In this document: positions 23,424-30,577 of the stretch, in pieces | Layout: each line of letters begins with the position of its first letter | Position numbering within the stretch: the stretch's first letter is position 1 | Source: Methanolinea sp. UBA275 | GTDB taxonomy: Archaea; Halobacteriota; Methanomicrobia; Methanomicrobiales; Methanospirillaceae | Assembly: GCA_002506105.1 (NCBI GenBank) | Contig: DAWU01000023.1 | Coordinates: 1 to 30,577 of the forward strand | DNA: 30,577 nucleotides | Reading direction: 5' to 3' | The notes under the pieces: model-generated | Database searches by the model: none | Seen by the model: the letters and a program-made list of their open reading frames with translations, nothing else | Told to the model about the DNA's origin: nothing | Translations under genes and position numbers: made by a program

Positions 23424-23926
23424 TTCTTTAAACATTTCCTGCACAGTGTTCTGTTTGTAAAAAGCATACTCATCTTTTGTTCTGCTGGGTTCACCGCCAC
23501 CCCACAGTCTTCACATGTGATCACAGTGCTCTCCGCTTCTATGCCGGATTCGGTCGTGGTGAGAACCGGAGATTGTTCATTCATCACGGGTACTGGAGTC
23601 ACGAGTGTGCGTGCTGGTGTGCCTGGACCTGCATCAACAAGGGGGTCCACACTTCCAGGAAGGGGACAGACACCCGCGGTGCATTCTTTCGTGTATGTGT
23701 CAGGTTTTGACGATATCTGAGGAAAAACCCTTTTTTGAAAATTTTCGATTCGCTCTCGTGTTGCCGGGTCACCGACACCATACTTTTCAAGTTCTTCATA
23801 TAAGAACCGGGCCAGATCAAGAGCATCTTCATGGGTCACCACCTCTCCGCTCACTTCCAGGCGCAGGTTCTCGTAGTGCTCCAGGTTTACCGTAATGCCA
23901 ACGGTGAGGTTCTTTGGCCCGCTCAT
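23417..23926 (-). CDS. Zinc-ribbon protein of unknown function next to cdc6
   Basis: The product has 169 residues. The N-terminal part (about 1-70) alternates strand and helix (LTVGITVNLEHYENLRLEVSGEV, then DALDLARFLYEELEKYG). A low-complexity Pro/Thr-rich linker follows (about 80-125). The C-terminus carries a four-cysteine zinc site, CEDCG and CRKC, about 29 residues apart. I do not recognise a named family. Placement directly upstream of cdc6 on the same strand (47-base gap) suggests co-transcription and a possible role in DNA binding or replication; this is inference from neighbourhood only. The ATG at 23926 is the only sensible start and lacks a ribosome binding site. Confidence 0.7.
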   Translation of the reverse strand: MSGPKNLTVGITVNLEHYENLRLEVSGEVVTHEDALDLARFLYEELEKYGVGDPATRERIENFQKRVFPQISSKPDTYTKECTAGVCPLPGSVDPLVDAGPGTPARTLVTPVPVMNEQSPVLTTTESGIEAESTVITCEDCGVAVNPAEQKMSMLFTNRTLCRKCLKKV

Positions 23927-24006
23927 AGTATCATATTCTGCGGGGATTTCTAATGAAAGTGCCTCCGGGATTCAGGCATCCGCCATGACGCATTCACACT
24001 GATGTG

Positions 24007-24021
24007 CTGTGGAAACCAAGG
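24007..24021 (+). other. Single origin-recognition-box-like sequence
   Basis: CTGTGGAAACCAAGG resembles the core of archaeal origin recognition boxes (around CAGTGGAAAC-AAAG). It lies in the 146-bp gap between the zinc-ribbon gene and apgM, within 700 bases of orc1/cdc6. Only one copy was found, whereas origins usually have several, so support is weak. Confidence 0.2.
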
Positions 24022-24072
24022 TATGTGTATTCCCGCACGGAATGCCATTGCCCTCCATTTGATGCCGGGGAT

Positions 24073-25233
24073 CTACGGATGATCTCTGAATAGGAGGGGA
24101 AGGAACTCGAATCCGTTGATCACACCGTATGTTCCGATTGCCGCCTCCCTCTCTGAGAATGAACGGCAGGTATCCTTCTTATTTCCAAGGATGGCGAAGG
24201 GAACCGGATCCCGCGTGTGGGTCCGGACCGCAATCGGGGTCGGATGATCCGGGAGGACGCAGATCACGCCGGAAAAATCATCCATGATCGTTCCTATCAT
24301 CTCATCAAGCCGCTCGATAGAGTTCACTTTTTCTCTCACACTACCAAGATGTCCGGCTTCGTCTGGAGCTTCCACATGGATGTAGACAAAGTCAAGATGC
24401 TGCAGAGCCTGGAGCGCATACCTGGCTTTTGCCTGGTAATCGGTATCCAGGTATCCCGTTGCGCCGGGGACCTCTATGATCTCCATACCTGCACATCTCC
24501 CTATCCCCTTGAGGAGATCCACTGCTGATATAATGCCTCCGCGTTTTCCAAACTTCTCCGAAAACAGGGGTAAAGCCGGTGATTTCCCTCCGCTCCATGG
24601 CCAGATCTGGGTTGCCGGTGCGAGACCCCGGGAGATCCGGTCTCTGTTTACCGGGTGTCGGGCAAAGACATCTCTTGAGATCTCCATGCACTGGATCAGG
24701 AGCGGGGCATCTGCCCCGGCAGGGAGATATGGCGCAATATCCTGTCCCACAATGTCATGTGGGGGAACAGTGACAGCACCCCCCGCACCGGGAATCACGA
24801 GGAGGTTCCTGTAACTTATCCCGGGGTATGCGCGGGCAGGGGAGATATTCTCATCAAGGGATGCCATCAGCGCTTCACCTTCCGCGCTCGAGATGTGCCC
24901 GGATGAAAAATCGGCCATCACACCGTCGATGATGGTTGAGAGATTGCATCGGTACGCCATTTCTGTATCGCCAAGCTGTATCCCCATGCTTGCAGCCTCG
25001 AGCGGGCCTCTTCCGGTATAGAAACGCCTTGGATCATATCCAAGGATGGACAGGTTGGCGATATCGGACCCTGCCTCGCAACCGTCAGGGATAGTCCGGA
25101 CCATCCCGCAACACCCCTCGCGTGCGATATGGTCCATGTTCGGGGTGTGCGCCGCTTCAAGGGGAGTTTTGCCACCAAGTTCCCCGACAGGCTCGTCTGC
25201 CATCCCATCTCCGAGTACCAGCACGTATTTCAT
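24073..25233 (-). CDS. apgM: 2,3-bisphosphoglycerate-independent phosphoglycerate mutase, archaeal type
   Basis: The product has 386 residues and interconverts 3- and 2-phosphoglycerate in gluconeogenesis/glycolysis. It belongs to the metal-dependent alkaline-phosphatase-like superfamily. Metal-binding GDGMAD starts the chain, the catalytic serine is in CEAGSDIANLSILGYDP, and later metal ligands lie in HVEAPDEAGHLG and VLPDHPTP. FYTGRGPLEAASMGI is typical of the archaeal ApgM branch. A site AAGGTG lies about 9 bases before the ATG. It follows the epimerase gene after 26 bases, so they probably share a transcript. Confidence 0.93.
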   Translation of the reverse strand: MKYVLVLGDGMADEPVGELGGKTPLEAAHTPNMDHIAREGCCGMVRTIPDGCEAGSDIANLSILGYDPRRFYTGRGPLEAASMGIQLGDTEMAYRCNLSTIIDGVMADFSSGHISSAEGEALMASLDENISPARAYPGISYRNLLVIPGAGGAVTVPPHDIVGQDIAPYLPAGADAPLLIQCMEISRDVFARHPVNRDRISRGLAPATQIWPWSGGKSPALPLFSEKFGKRGGIISAVDLLKGIGRCAGMEIIEVPGATGYLDTDYQAKARYALQALQHLDFVYIHVEAPDEAGHLGSVREKVNSIERLDEMIGTIMDDFSGVICVLPDHPTPIAVRTHTRDPVPFAILGNKKDTCRSFSEREAAIGTYGVINGFEFLPLLFRDHP

Positions 25234-25259
25234 GAATCAGACACCTTCCACTCCGGCCA

Positions 25260-26189
25260 TCAGTGAAGCATAGCCTCGACTGCTTCCTTCACGCTCTCTC
25301 TCGAATTGACACCCGGACTCCAGCCGAGTGAACGCAGCTTTTCGACAGAGAGCTGCATCCGTGGCACATCGCCAACCCATCCGCGCTCGCCTCCTGTAAA
25401 GCGATAGGTAACGCCGGAGAGGCCCATCCCCTCCACAACGAGGTCTGCGATGGTGCGTACGTCGATCCAGTCCTCTGAACCAATATTGAAGGTGTTGACG
25501 GCATCACCTGAATGATCAGCAGCGTACAGCATCGCATGCACGCAGGCTCTGACCTCAAGGTATGACTTGCTCTGCCTCCCATCTCCCAGGATTTCAAGGT
25601 GTTGGGGATCTTCCCTGAGCTTGTGGATGAAGTCCCAGATCACACCGTGGTTACTGCGTGCGCCGATGATGTTTGCGAACCTGTATATCCATGCCTTCCC
25701 CCCGAAAGTATGGGCATAACTTGAGATCATCGCCTCGCATGCGAGTTTTGTCCCCCCGTAGATGGAGATAGGTTCCATGTTCTCGTAGGTTTCAGGTGTA
25801 GGGATATTTTTTGCCTCTCCGTACACGGTCGATGTTGAGGTGAACACGATCTCACTACACCCGGTTTTTCGCATGGCCTCAAGTACGTTGACCGTCGCAA
25901 CCACGTTCTGATCAAATACTCCTGCGGGTCTTCCGGCACTTGCCCGGACATCCGGATCTGCTGCAAGATGATAGATGCGATCCTGTCCAAAAAGCGCATC
26001 CTGCCACTCATTTCCCCGAAGATCCGCGTGGACGAACCTTGCGGCACCAGACCTGATATGCCCGTCGATATACCGCAGATCCCCGGTGGAGAGGTTGTCG
26101 ATGACAGTGACAGCATCACCACGGGTGACCAGTGCATCGACAAGGTGTGAACCGATAAAACCCGCACCACCTGTGACGACCGCGTTCAA
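25260..26189 (-). CDS. NAD-dependent sugar-nucleotide epimerase/dehydratase (GalE-like)
   Basis: The product has 309 residues, an extended short-chain dehydrogenase. The NAD-binding loop is GGAGFIGSHL near the N-terminus, the catalytic region holds STSTVYGEA and the YGGTK (YxxxK) pair, and DNLSTG follows strand 2. It resembles archaeal UDP-glucose 4-epimerases; the exact sugar cannot be told. The start codon is TTG, supported by GGGAGGAAGG about 10 bases upstream and by the motif's closeness to the N-terminus. apgM follows on the same strand. Likely role: surface glycan or glycoprotein precursor synthesis. Confidence 0.88.
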   Translation of the reverse strand: MNAVVTGGAGFIGSHLVDALVTRGDAVTVIDNLSTGDLRYIDGHIRSGAARFVHADLRGNEWQDALFGQDRIYHLAADPDVRASAGRPAGVFDQNVVATVNVLEAMRKTGCSEIVFTSTSTVYGEAKNIPTPETYENMEPISIYGGTKLACEAMISSYAHTFGGKAWIYRFANIIGARSNHGVIWDFIHKLREDPQHLEILGDGRQSKSYLEVRACVHAMLYAADHSGDAVNTFNIGSEDWIDVRTIADLVVEGMGLSGVTYRFTGGERGWVGDVPRMQLSVEKLRSLGWSPGVNSRESVKEAVEAMLH

Positions 26190-26230
26190 GAGATACCTTC
26201 CTCCCTGTTTTCAGTAGTTAAGCTCTCTTC

Positions 26231-26246
26231 TTTTCATACAAAAAGT
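26231..26246 (-). promoter_or_regulatory. Possible promoter of the epimerase gene
   Basis: The minus strand reads CTTTTTGTATGAAAAG, an AT-rich, partly palindromic stretch about 50 bases before the TTG start. It is the best TATA candidate there. Confidence 0.3.
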
Positions 26247-26522
26247 GTGGTCTCAAGCATGGGGTCCATAGAGTATGATTTTCCCGGGTCCCTGAAACCC
26301 TCATAATGGGTATTCTCGGACTGCATCAACAGTATTCCATGAGTAATCCATACCTGGTTACGGGATTTTTCCAGGTTTCTGTTCTGGTGAGGGATAATAG
26401 GCGTATGATACATTGGGGCGCGCTTTTAGGATATGGGACTATCTCATTGCCTTACAAATCCCTCGCTCTCATGCCGGCCTTTCTCCGGATTTTCATGGTT
26501 GTGGGCGGTCTTGAATAACAAC

Positions 26523-26530
26523 GATATATT
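26523..26530 (+). promoter_or_regulatory. TATA box for the marker 12 gene
   Basis: GATATATT lies about 30 bases before the ATG at 26557. AAAGGA about 9 bases before the ATG could be a ribosome binding site, although the predicted leader is very short. The two signals compete. Confidence 0.4.
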
Positions 26531-26556
26531 CGAAGAGATGCAAAAGGACTATTGCT

Positions 26557-27432
26557 ATGTTTATTGGGATCGACCACGGGACTTCTGCCCTCCGGTTCTC
26601 TGCGGGGGATGGCCGACGTTTCAAGATCATGAGAGAAAAAGCGATCTCCTTCATACCTGATGATATGTCATGCCTGGGGCCCCTGGGATCTATCGAGGGA
26701 ATCGCCCTCACGTACTCCATGGGTGATAATTTCTCGGCAATTACCCCTGTCAGCGCCCTCGCACACAGGGGACTTGTCAGCAGGGAGGGTGCAGGAAAGC
26801 ATACGGGAGGAGGGACGCGTGTTTTTGACCAGATCGCAGCGAGTGGTATCCCTGCCTTTGCAATACCAGGGCTCCATAGGGGTTCACCGACCGATCCACG
26901 TTTCAAAGCATACTCCCACCAGACGAGTCCGGAGAAGATTGGTATCGCGTACAGGGTCACAGAAGATCTCGGTTCTGACGTGGTAATCTCAGATGTGAGC
27001 TCAAACACAGTCACCCTCGTTGTCAAGGAAGGCCGCATTCTCGGAGCTCTTGATGCATGCATCTTCGCCCCCGGAACTGAACACGGTGCGCTCGATGTCG
27101 ATGCCATTCGAAACATCGACCAGGGTGTGATGTCAGCCAACGATGCCTTTCTCCGTGCCGGCGTGAACCATTCGCTTCCACCCGAAGTGAGGATTTCTAC
27201 CCTTGCCCTCTTCTCGGCAATGGAATGCGCCGCGCTCCTGATCCTGAATCCGGAAGCAAGGGTCGCCCTTGCGGGAACCATGGCACCAGTTATTGCAGGG
27301 GAAGTGGAAACACTCCTCGGCAGGAAAGTGGAAGTCTACGATGAATGGTGTGCAGCCGACGGCCTCTCGCTGATAGCCGAGCGCATTATATCGGGAACCC
27401 GGGATATCCTGGGGATTGAAGTGCACAGTTAA
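26557..27432 (+). CDS. Methanogenesis marker protein 12
   Basis: The product has 291 residues and matches, from memory, the methanogen-restricted marker 12 family. It has an ASKHA/acetate-kinase-like fold: GIDHGTSALRFS at the N-terminus is a phosphate-1-like loop, SDVSSNTVTLVV is a phosphate-2-like strand, and FSAMECAALLIL follows near the C-terminus. A segment GAGKHTGGGTRVFDQI is characteristic. The biochemical role is not established, though its occurrence follows that of methyl-coenzyme M reductase. It stands before porGDAB but is separated by a terminator, so it is probably its own unit. Confidence 0.85.
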   Translation: MFIGIDHGTSALRFSAGDGRRFKIMREKAISFIPDDMSCLGPLGSIEGIALTYSMGDNFSAITPVSALAHRGLVSREGAGKHTGGGTRVFDQIAASGIPAFAIPGLHRGSPTDPRFKAYSHQTSPEKIGIAYRVTEDLGSDVVISDVSSNTVTLVVKEGRILGALDACIFAPGTEHGALDVDAIRNIDQGVMSANDAFLRAGVNHSLPPEVRISTLALFSAMECAALLILNPEARVALAGTMAPVIAGEVETLLGRKVEVYDEWCAADGLSLIAERIISGTRDILGIEVHS

Positions 27433-27449
27433 CAGGACAGTCACACACC

Positions 27450-27481
27450 TTTTTTATATGAAAATGGCTTCGCCATTTTTT
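27450..27481 (+). terminator. Terminator after the marker 12 gene
   Basis: A T-run at 27450-27455 is followed by a perfect stem AAAATGGC/GCCATTTT with loop TTC (27461-27479) and more T. This is a strong terminator and separates marker 12 from porGDAB. Confidence 0.75.
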
Positions 27482-27578
27482 ATTCTGTATGCGTGTGTCT
27501 CGATGAGCATCATGAAGGTTTTTCGCACCTGTCACAACTGCCATAGCACATATTCCCTGGCGGTTAAAAATCTCAACA

Positions 27579-27588
27579 TTTTAGTATG
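27579..27588 (+). promoter_or_regulatory. TATA-like box for porGDAB
   Basis: TTTTAGTATG is centred about 27 bases before the GTG at 27611. No ribosome binding site precedes that GTG, so the mRNA is probably leaderless. Confidence 0.4.
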
Positions 27589-27610
27589 ATTAATCATGTA
27601 AAATTATAGC

Positions 27611-28162
27611 GTGATTTCATTGCGCGAGCTGCGTATTCATGGTCGCGGTGGACAGGGATCGGTGACTGCCGCAGAATTGATAGCCGTGGCGGCCTTCGCG
27701 GGCGGGGTCTTTGCCCAGGCGTTCCCGGCATTTGGAGTGGAACGCAGGGGGGCTCCGGTCCAGGCGTTCGTCCGGTTTGACAACAAGAAAGTGAGGCTCA
27801 GAAGCCAGATTTACGAGCCGGATTACATCATTGTGCAGGACAGCAGCCTGATCCGTGATGTCAATGTGTTCCAGGGCTTGAAGGAAGGCGGAATCGTAAT
27901 CGTGAACACGGAAAAGGCCCTCACCTATCCGATACCTCCAGGAGTGAAGGTGATCACTATCGATGCCACATCCATGGCGCTGAAGCATCTCGGCCTGCCT
28001 ATCACCAATACAACCTTAATGGGAGCTTTTGCAGCAGCCAGCGGAGAGATCGCGCTTCCCGCGCTCGAAGGGGCAATCAGGCAGCGGTTTTCAGGAGAAC
28101 TGGCTGAAAAGAACGTGGCAGCAGCCCGTGAAGCCTACGAGCATGTGAAGGGGGTGTCCTGA
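27611..28162 (+). CDS. porG: Pyruvate:ferredoxin oxidoreductase gamma subunit
   Basis: The product has 183 residues. LRIHGRGGQGSVTAAELIA and FPAFGVERRGAPVQAFVR are signatures of the gamma domain of 2-oxoacid:ferredoxin oxidoreductases. The complex reversibly splits pyruvate and CoA to acetyl-CoA, CO2 and reduced ferredoxin; in methanogens it mostly runs toward pyruvate. The start is GTG, probably leaderless. It is the first gene of porGDAB, with porD starting 3 bases after its stop codon. Order gamma-delta-alpha-beta is the classical archaeal arrangement. Confidence 0.94.
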   Translation: MISLRELRIHGRGGQGSVTAAELIAVAAFAGGVFAQAFPAFGVERRGAPVQAFVRFDNKKVRLRSQIYEPDYIIVQDSSLIRDVNVFQGLKEGGIVIVNTEKALTYPIPPGVKVITIDATSMALKHLGLPITNTTLMGAFAAASGEIALPALEGAIRQRFSGELAEKNVAAAREAYEHVKGVS

Positions 28163-28165
28163 GCA

Positions 28166-28426
28166 ATGGCGCTGGGTCTTGGATGCTCGGCCAGGCCGGG
28201 AAAAGCACAGGAGAATCGCACGGGTTCATGGAGAACATTCCGCCCTGAATTCATGCATGACAGGTGCACGAAGTGCGGAATGTGCTCCCAGGTCTGCCCT
28301 GAAGGATGCATCGGTGAGAATGACGAGGGATTCCCTGTTCCCGATTATGATTACTGCAAGGGGTGCGGTCTTTGTGTTGAGGAATGCCCAAGCCAGGCTA
28401 TCGAGATGAAAAAGGAGGAGAAATAA
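28166..28426 (+). CDS. porD: Pyruvate:ferredoxin oxidoreductase delta subunit (2x[4Fe-4S])
   Basis: The product has 86 residues and is a ferredoxin-like electron carrier of the Por complex. Two 4Fe-4S motifs are present: CTKCGMCSQVCPEGC and CKGCGLCVEECPSQ. The N-terminal 35 residues form the usual subunit extension. A strong site AAGGGGGTG precedes the ATG at 28166. The last codons overlap the ribosome binding site of porA, whose ATG lies one base after the stop codon. Confidence 0.95.
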   Translation: MALGLGCSARPGKAQENRTGSWRTFRPEFMHDRCTKCGMCSQVCPEGCIGENDEGFPVPDYDYCKGCGLCVEECPSQAIEMKKEEK

Positions 28427-28427
28427 T

Positions 28428-29582
28428 ATGATGGAATTCATGGAAGGGTCCCATGCAGTGGCCCATGCGGTCAAGTACTGCCGCCCTCAGGTAATTGCCG
28501 CATATCCCATCACCCCCCAGACACATATCGTGGAAGCGCTGGCTGACATGGTGGCAAATTGCCATCTGGATGCTGAGTATATTACCGTCGAGAGTGAATT
28601 CTCGGCCCTCTCTGCGTGTCTTGGGGCAAGTGCTGCAGGATCAAGGGTCTACTCTGCAACCACATCACAGGGGCTTGCCCTGATGTTCGAGGTCTGCTTC
28701 AACTGCGCGGGTATGCGTATGCCTGTGGTGATGTCGATCGTCAACAGGGCTTTGGGTGCACCGCTCTCTATCTGGAATGATCAGCAGGACTCGATCTCAC
28801 TCAGGGATTCAGGGTGGCTGCAGTTGTATGCCGAGGACAACCAGGAAGCCACCGATCTCCACTACCTGGCATACAAGGTTGCCGAAGACAGGAACATCCT
28901 ACTCCCGGCATTCGTCTGTTTCGATGGATTCATCCTGTCTCATACCTACGAACCGGTGGACACGCTCACACAGGAGCAGGTCGACAGATATCTGCCGGCA
29001 TATAGGCCCCTCCACCGCCTTGACAGTGAGGATCCGATGTCCTTTGGCATGTTCGCATCTCCCGATTACTATATGGAGTTCCGGTATCAGATCGACAAGG
29101 CACAGAAGGATGCTGCACAGGTAATCTCCCGGGCCGGCAAAGAGTTCGGGGAGATGTTCGGCAGAGACTATAGTGAGATGGTGGAAGGGTATCGCCTTGA
29201 GGATGCCGATTGTGCACTCGTGGCCATGGGATCGATCTGCGGAACCGCCAAGGATGCTATCGATGAGATGCGAAGGGACGGAAAAAAAGTGGGACTGCTC
29301 AAGATGCGGACATTCCGCCCGTTCCCTGAGAAAGAAGTGAGATCAGCACTCTCGGGCGTGAGCAGGGTTGCAGTGCTTGACAAGAATATCTCACTCGGTG
29401 CAAAAGGCGCAGTGGCCCTGGAAGTAAAGGATGCCCTCTATGGGACACAGGTTCCTGTGCTGGATTATATCATAGCCCTTGGAGGGAGGGATGTGCGGAA
29501 GAAAGATATCCGCGGTGTGGTGGAAATGGCTGAAAAAGGAAAAGGAGATTTATTCTATGGTCTACGCCAGGAGGTGCTGTGA
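28428..29582 (+). CDS. porA: Pyruvate:ferredoxin oxidoreductase alpha subunit
   Basis: The product has 384 residues. AAYPITPQTHIVEAL is the hallmark of the alpha (pyrimidine-binding) domain, and YITVESEFSALSACLGASAAG binds the thiamine cofactor region. The C-terminal half has VGLLKMRTFRPFPEKEV, typical of domain II. The start has AAAAAGGAGGAG upstream, the strongest ribosome binding site of the operon; ATG ATG gives two possible starts three bases apart. The stop codon overlaps the porB ATG (TGATG). Confidence 0.95.
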   Translation: MMEFMEGSHAVAHAVKYCRPQVIAAYPITPQTHIVEALADMVANCHLDAEYITVESEFSALSACLGASAAGSRVYSATTSQGLALMFEVCFNCAGMRMPVVMSIVNRALGAPLSIWNDQQDSISLRDSGWLQLYAEDNQEATDLHYLAYKVAEDRNILLPAFVCFDGFILSHTYEPVDTLTQEQVDRYLPAYRPLHRLDSEDPMSFGMFASPDYYMEFRYQIDKAQKDAAQVISRAGKEFGEMFGRDYSEMVEGYRLEDADCALVAMGSICGTAKDAIDEMRRDGKKVGLLKMRTFRPFPEKEVRSALSGVSRVAVLDKNISLGAKGAVALEVKDALYGTQVPVLDYIIALGGRDVRKKDIRGVVEMAEKGKGDLFYGLRQEVL

Positions 29583-30475
29583 TGGCGGAGGAATCCTGCA
29601 CCCTTTTTGAAAGCGGTCATAGGGCCTGTGGTGGTTGTGCTGCTGCCCTCGCTGCAAGGACCATTCTTGATGCTGCCGGGAAGGATATCATTGTAGTCTC
29701 TGCAACCGGCTGCATGGAGGTTTTCACCACCCCCTATCCAGAGACCGTCTGGAAGGTCCCCTGGATACATTCGCTCTTCGAAAACAATTCAGCGGTGGCA
29801 TCAGGAATCATTGCCTCATTAAAGAAACAGGGACGCAAGGAGAAGGTTATCGCTATCGGCGGGGATGGGGGTACCTTTGACATAGGGATGCTCTGTATAT
29901 CCGGGGCTTTCGAGCGGGGCCATGACTTCCTGTACATTTGCTATGACAACGAGGCGTACATGAATACGGGTATCCAGAGGTCCGGGGCAACTCCCTACGA
30001 TGCGAGTACTACGACCAGCCCTGCAGGGAAGTGCTCGATGGGGAACCGCCGGCCCAAGAAGGATCTCCCTATGATTCTGGCAGCCCATGGGGCGCCTTAC
30101 GTCGCAACAGCCTCGGTTGCCTACCTCCCTGACCTGAAAAAGAAGGTCGAGAAAGGCCTTCAGACTGAAGGGCCCTGTTACCTCCAGGTGCATGCACCCT
30201 GTTGCACCGGGTGGGGATTTGAAGGAGAAAAGACCATGAATATTGGGAAACTTGCCATCGAGACAGGGTTGTGGGTCAATTACGAAATGGAGGACGGGAA
30301 AGTCACAAAAGTAAAAAAAGTCGTGAGAAAGCCCGTTGACGCCTATCTCAAAGAGCAGAAAAGGTTCCGCCACCTCTTCAAGCCATCCCGGAATGAGCCA
30401 GAAATCGCAAAAATACAGGCGATGGCAGACAGGAACGCTGAACGATTCGGGATAGATATCAAGCTCAAGAAATAA
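29582..30475 (+). CDS. porB: Pyruvate:ferredoxin oxidoreductase beta subunit
   Basis: The product has 297 residues. The thiamine-pyrophosphate motif is GGDGGTFDIGM, later DNEAYMNTGIQRSGATP. Cysteines CGGC near residue 17 and further ones (GCMEV, CCTGW) bind the beta-subunit cluster. The ATG at 29582 overlaps the porA stop codon and has AGGAGGTG five bases upstream; a GTG at 29579 is a weaker choice. The frame ends 16 bases before the partial minus-strand gene, with a T-run between them. Confidence 0.95.
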   Translation: MAEESCTLFESGHRACGGCAAALAARTILDAAGKDIIVVSATGCMEVFTTPYPETVWKVPWIHSLFENNSAVASGIIASLKKQGRKEKVIAIGGDGGTFDIGMLCISGAFERGHDFLYICYDNEAYMNTGIQRSGATPYDASTTTSPAGKCSMGNRRPKKDLPMILAAHGAPYVATASVAYLPDLKKKVEKGLQTEGPCYLQVHAPCCTGWGFEGEKTMNIGKLAIETGLWVNYEMEDGKVTKVKKVVRKPVDAYLKEQKRFRHLFKPSRNEPEIAKIQAMADRNAERFGIDIKLKK

Positions 30476-30477
30476 CC

Positions 30478-30483
30478 TTTTTT
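30478..30483 (+). terminator. T-run after porB
   Basis: Six T follow the porB stop codon after two bases, in the short gap before the convergent gene. This is a plausible archaeal U-tract terminator. Confidence 0.4.
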
Positions 30484-30491
30484 GGGGGACA

Positions 30492-30577
30492 CTAGCCGGG
30501 CTTCTCCAGGGGATGGATGTACGTATCGGGGAACGGGCGCCTCATTACACTGAAACCTGACTTCGCCAGAAGAAGGA
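30492..30577 (-). CDS. 3' end of a convergent gene (partial)
   Basis: On the minus strand a frame enters from beyond the window and ends at TAG (30492-30494). The visible 27 residues include LLLAKSGFSVMRRPFPDTY and end LEKPG. They read like a real protein end, and the place beside porB fits a convergent gene. The family cannot be named from so few residues. Confidence 0.5.
   Translation of the reverse strand, partial: LLLAKSGFSVMRRPFPDTYIHPLEKPG

Larger units (their letters stand above)
26190..26556. other. Intergenic region between epimerase and marker 12 genes
   Basis: These 367 bases separate divergent genes. They hold the epimerase promoter candidate and the TATA box of the marker 12 gene. 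A 70-codon plus-strand frame (26306-26518) has no recognisable domain or ribosome binding site and is probably not a gene. Nothing else stands out. Confidence 0.5.

Noticed and set aside
26306..26518. 70-codon plus-strand frame before the marker 12 gene
   Set aside because: It lacks a ribosome binding site, a promoter and any resemblance to known proteins; kept only as a note in the intergenic entry.
26493..27281. 262-codon minus-strand frame
   Set aside because: It is antisense to the marker 12 gene and has no recognisable fold.
29819..30373. 184-codon minus-strand frame
   Set aside because: It is antisense to porB, whose thiamine motif is clear.
1..30577. CRISPR arrays, insertion sequences, integrases or riboswitches
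   Set aside because: No regularly spaced repeats, transposase or integrase motifs, or known riboswitch cores were seen on either strand.

Overview
The window comes from a methanogenic archaeon, most likely of the order Methanomicrobiales. It encodes methenyl-tetrahydromethanopterin cyclohydrolase (Mch), a methanogenesis marker 12 protein, a four-subunit pyruvate:ferredoxin oxidoreductase, archaeal-type PheS/PheT, TrpS, EndA, ApgM and Orc1/Cdc6. Several genes have an archaeal TATA box about 25 bases upstream of the start codon. The order-level placement is inferred from protein flavour and gene content, not from a search.

Layout. (1) Bases 130-7367, minus strand, hold a tightly packed six-gene operon: NrdG-like radical SAM protein, DUF1257 (Ycf35-like), AAA+ ATPase (Ycf46-like), a 952-residue HEAT/WD40 protein, a lidless Hsp70-like ATPase and a 73-residue DUF2997 protein. 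Genes overlap by 1-4 bases or are separated by no more than 11. This is the most unusual part of the window and the best candidate for an undescribed system. (2) Bases 7742-13097, plus strand, hold endA, trpS, pheS and pheT. (3) Bases 13054-16558 hold two convergent pairs whose coding 3' ends overlap (pheT/hisF by 44 bp, ahcY/ogg by 69 bp), followed by a probably leaderless 108-residue gene. (4) Bases 16695-19300 hold two lipoprotein genes (one a SlyD-like FKBP isomerase), a small zinc-ribbon gene and a stand-alone nifB. (5) Bases 19301-20391 are a gene-poor, partly AT-rich gap with two strong TATA boxes, a tRNA-Val(TAC) gene and a possible 57-codon ORF running antisense into it. (6) Bases 20392-26189, minus strand, hold a SAM methyltransferase, mch (with a palindrome near its predicted transcription start), orc1/cdc6, a zinc-ribbon protein, apgM and a sugar-nucleotide epimerase. 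(7) Bases 26557-30475, plus strand, hold the marker 12 gene and porGDAB. The window ends in the 3' end of a minus-strand gene.

How the genes work together. Por makes or consumes acetyl-CoA for biosynthesis, Mch is a core C1-pathway enzyme, ApgM serves the phosphoglycerate interconversion of glycolysis and gluconeogenesis, and AhcY recycles methylation by-products. The aminoacyl-tRNA synthetases and EndA form a translation and tRNA-processing block. The six-gene operon does not fit any of these pathways. Its two ATP machines, large repeat scaffold, radical SAM enzyme and tiny conserved protein suggest an ATP-driven protein assembly, modification or stress/defence system of unknown target.
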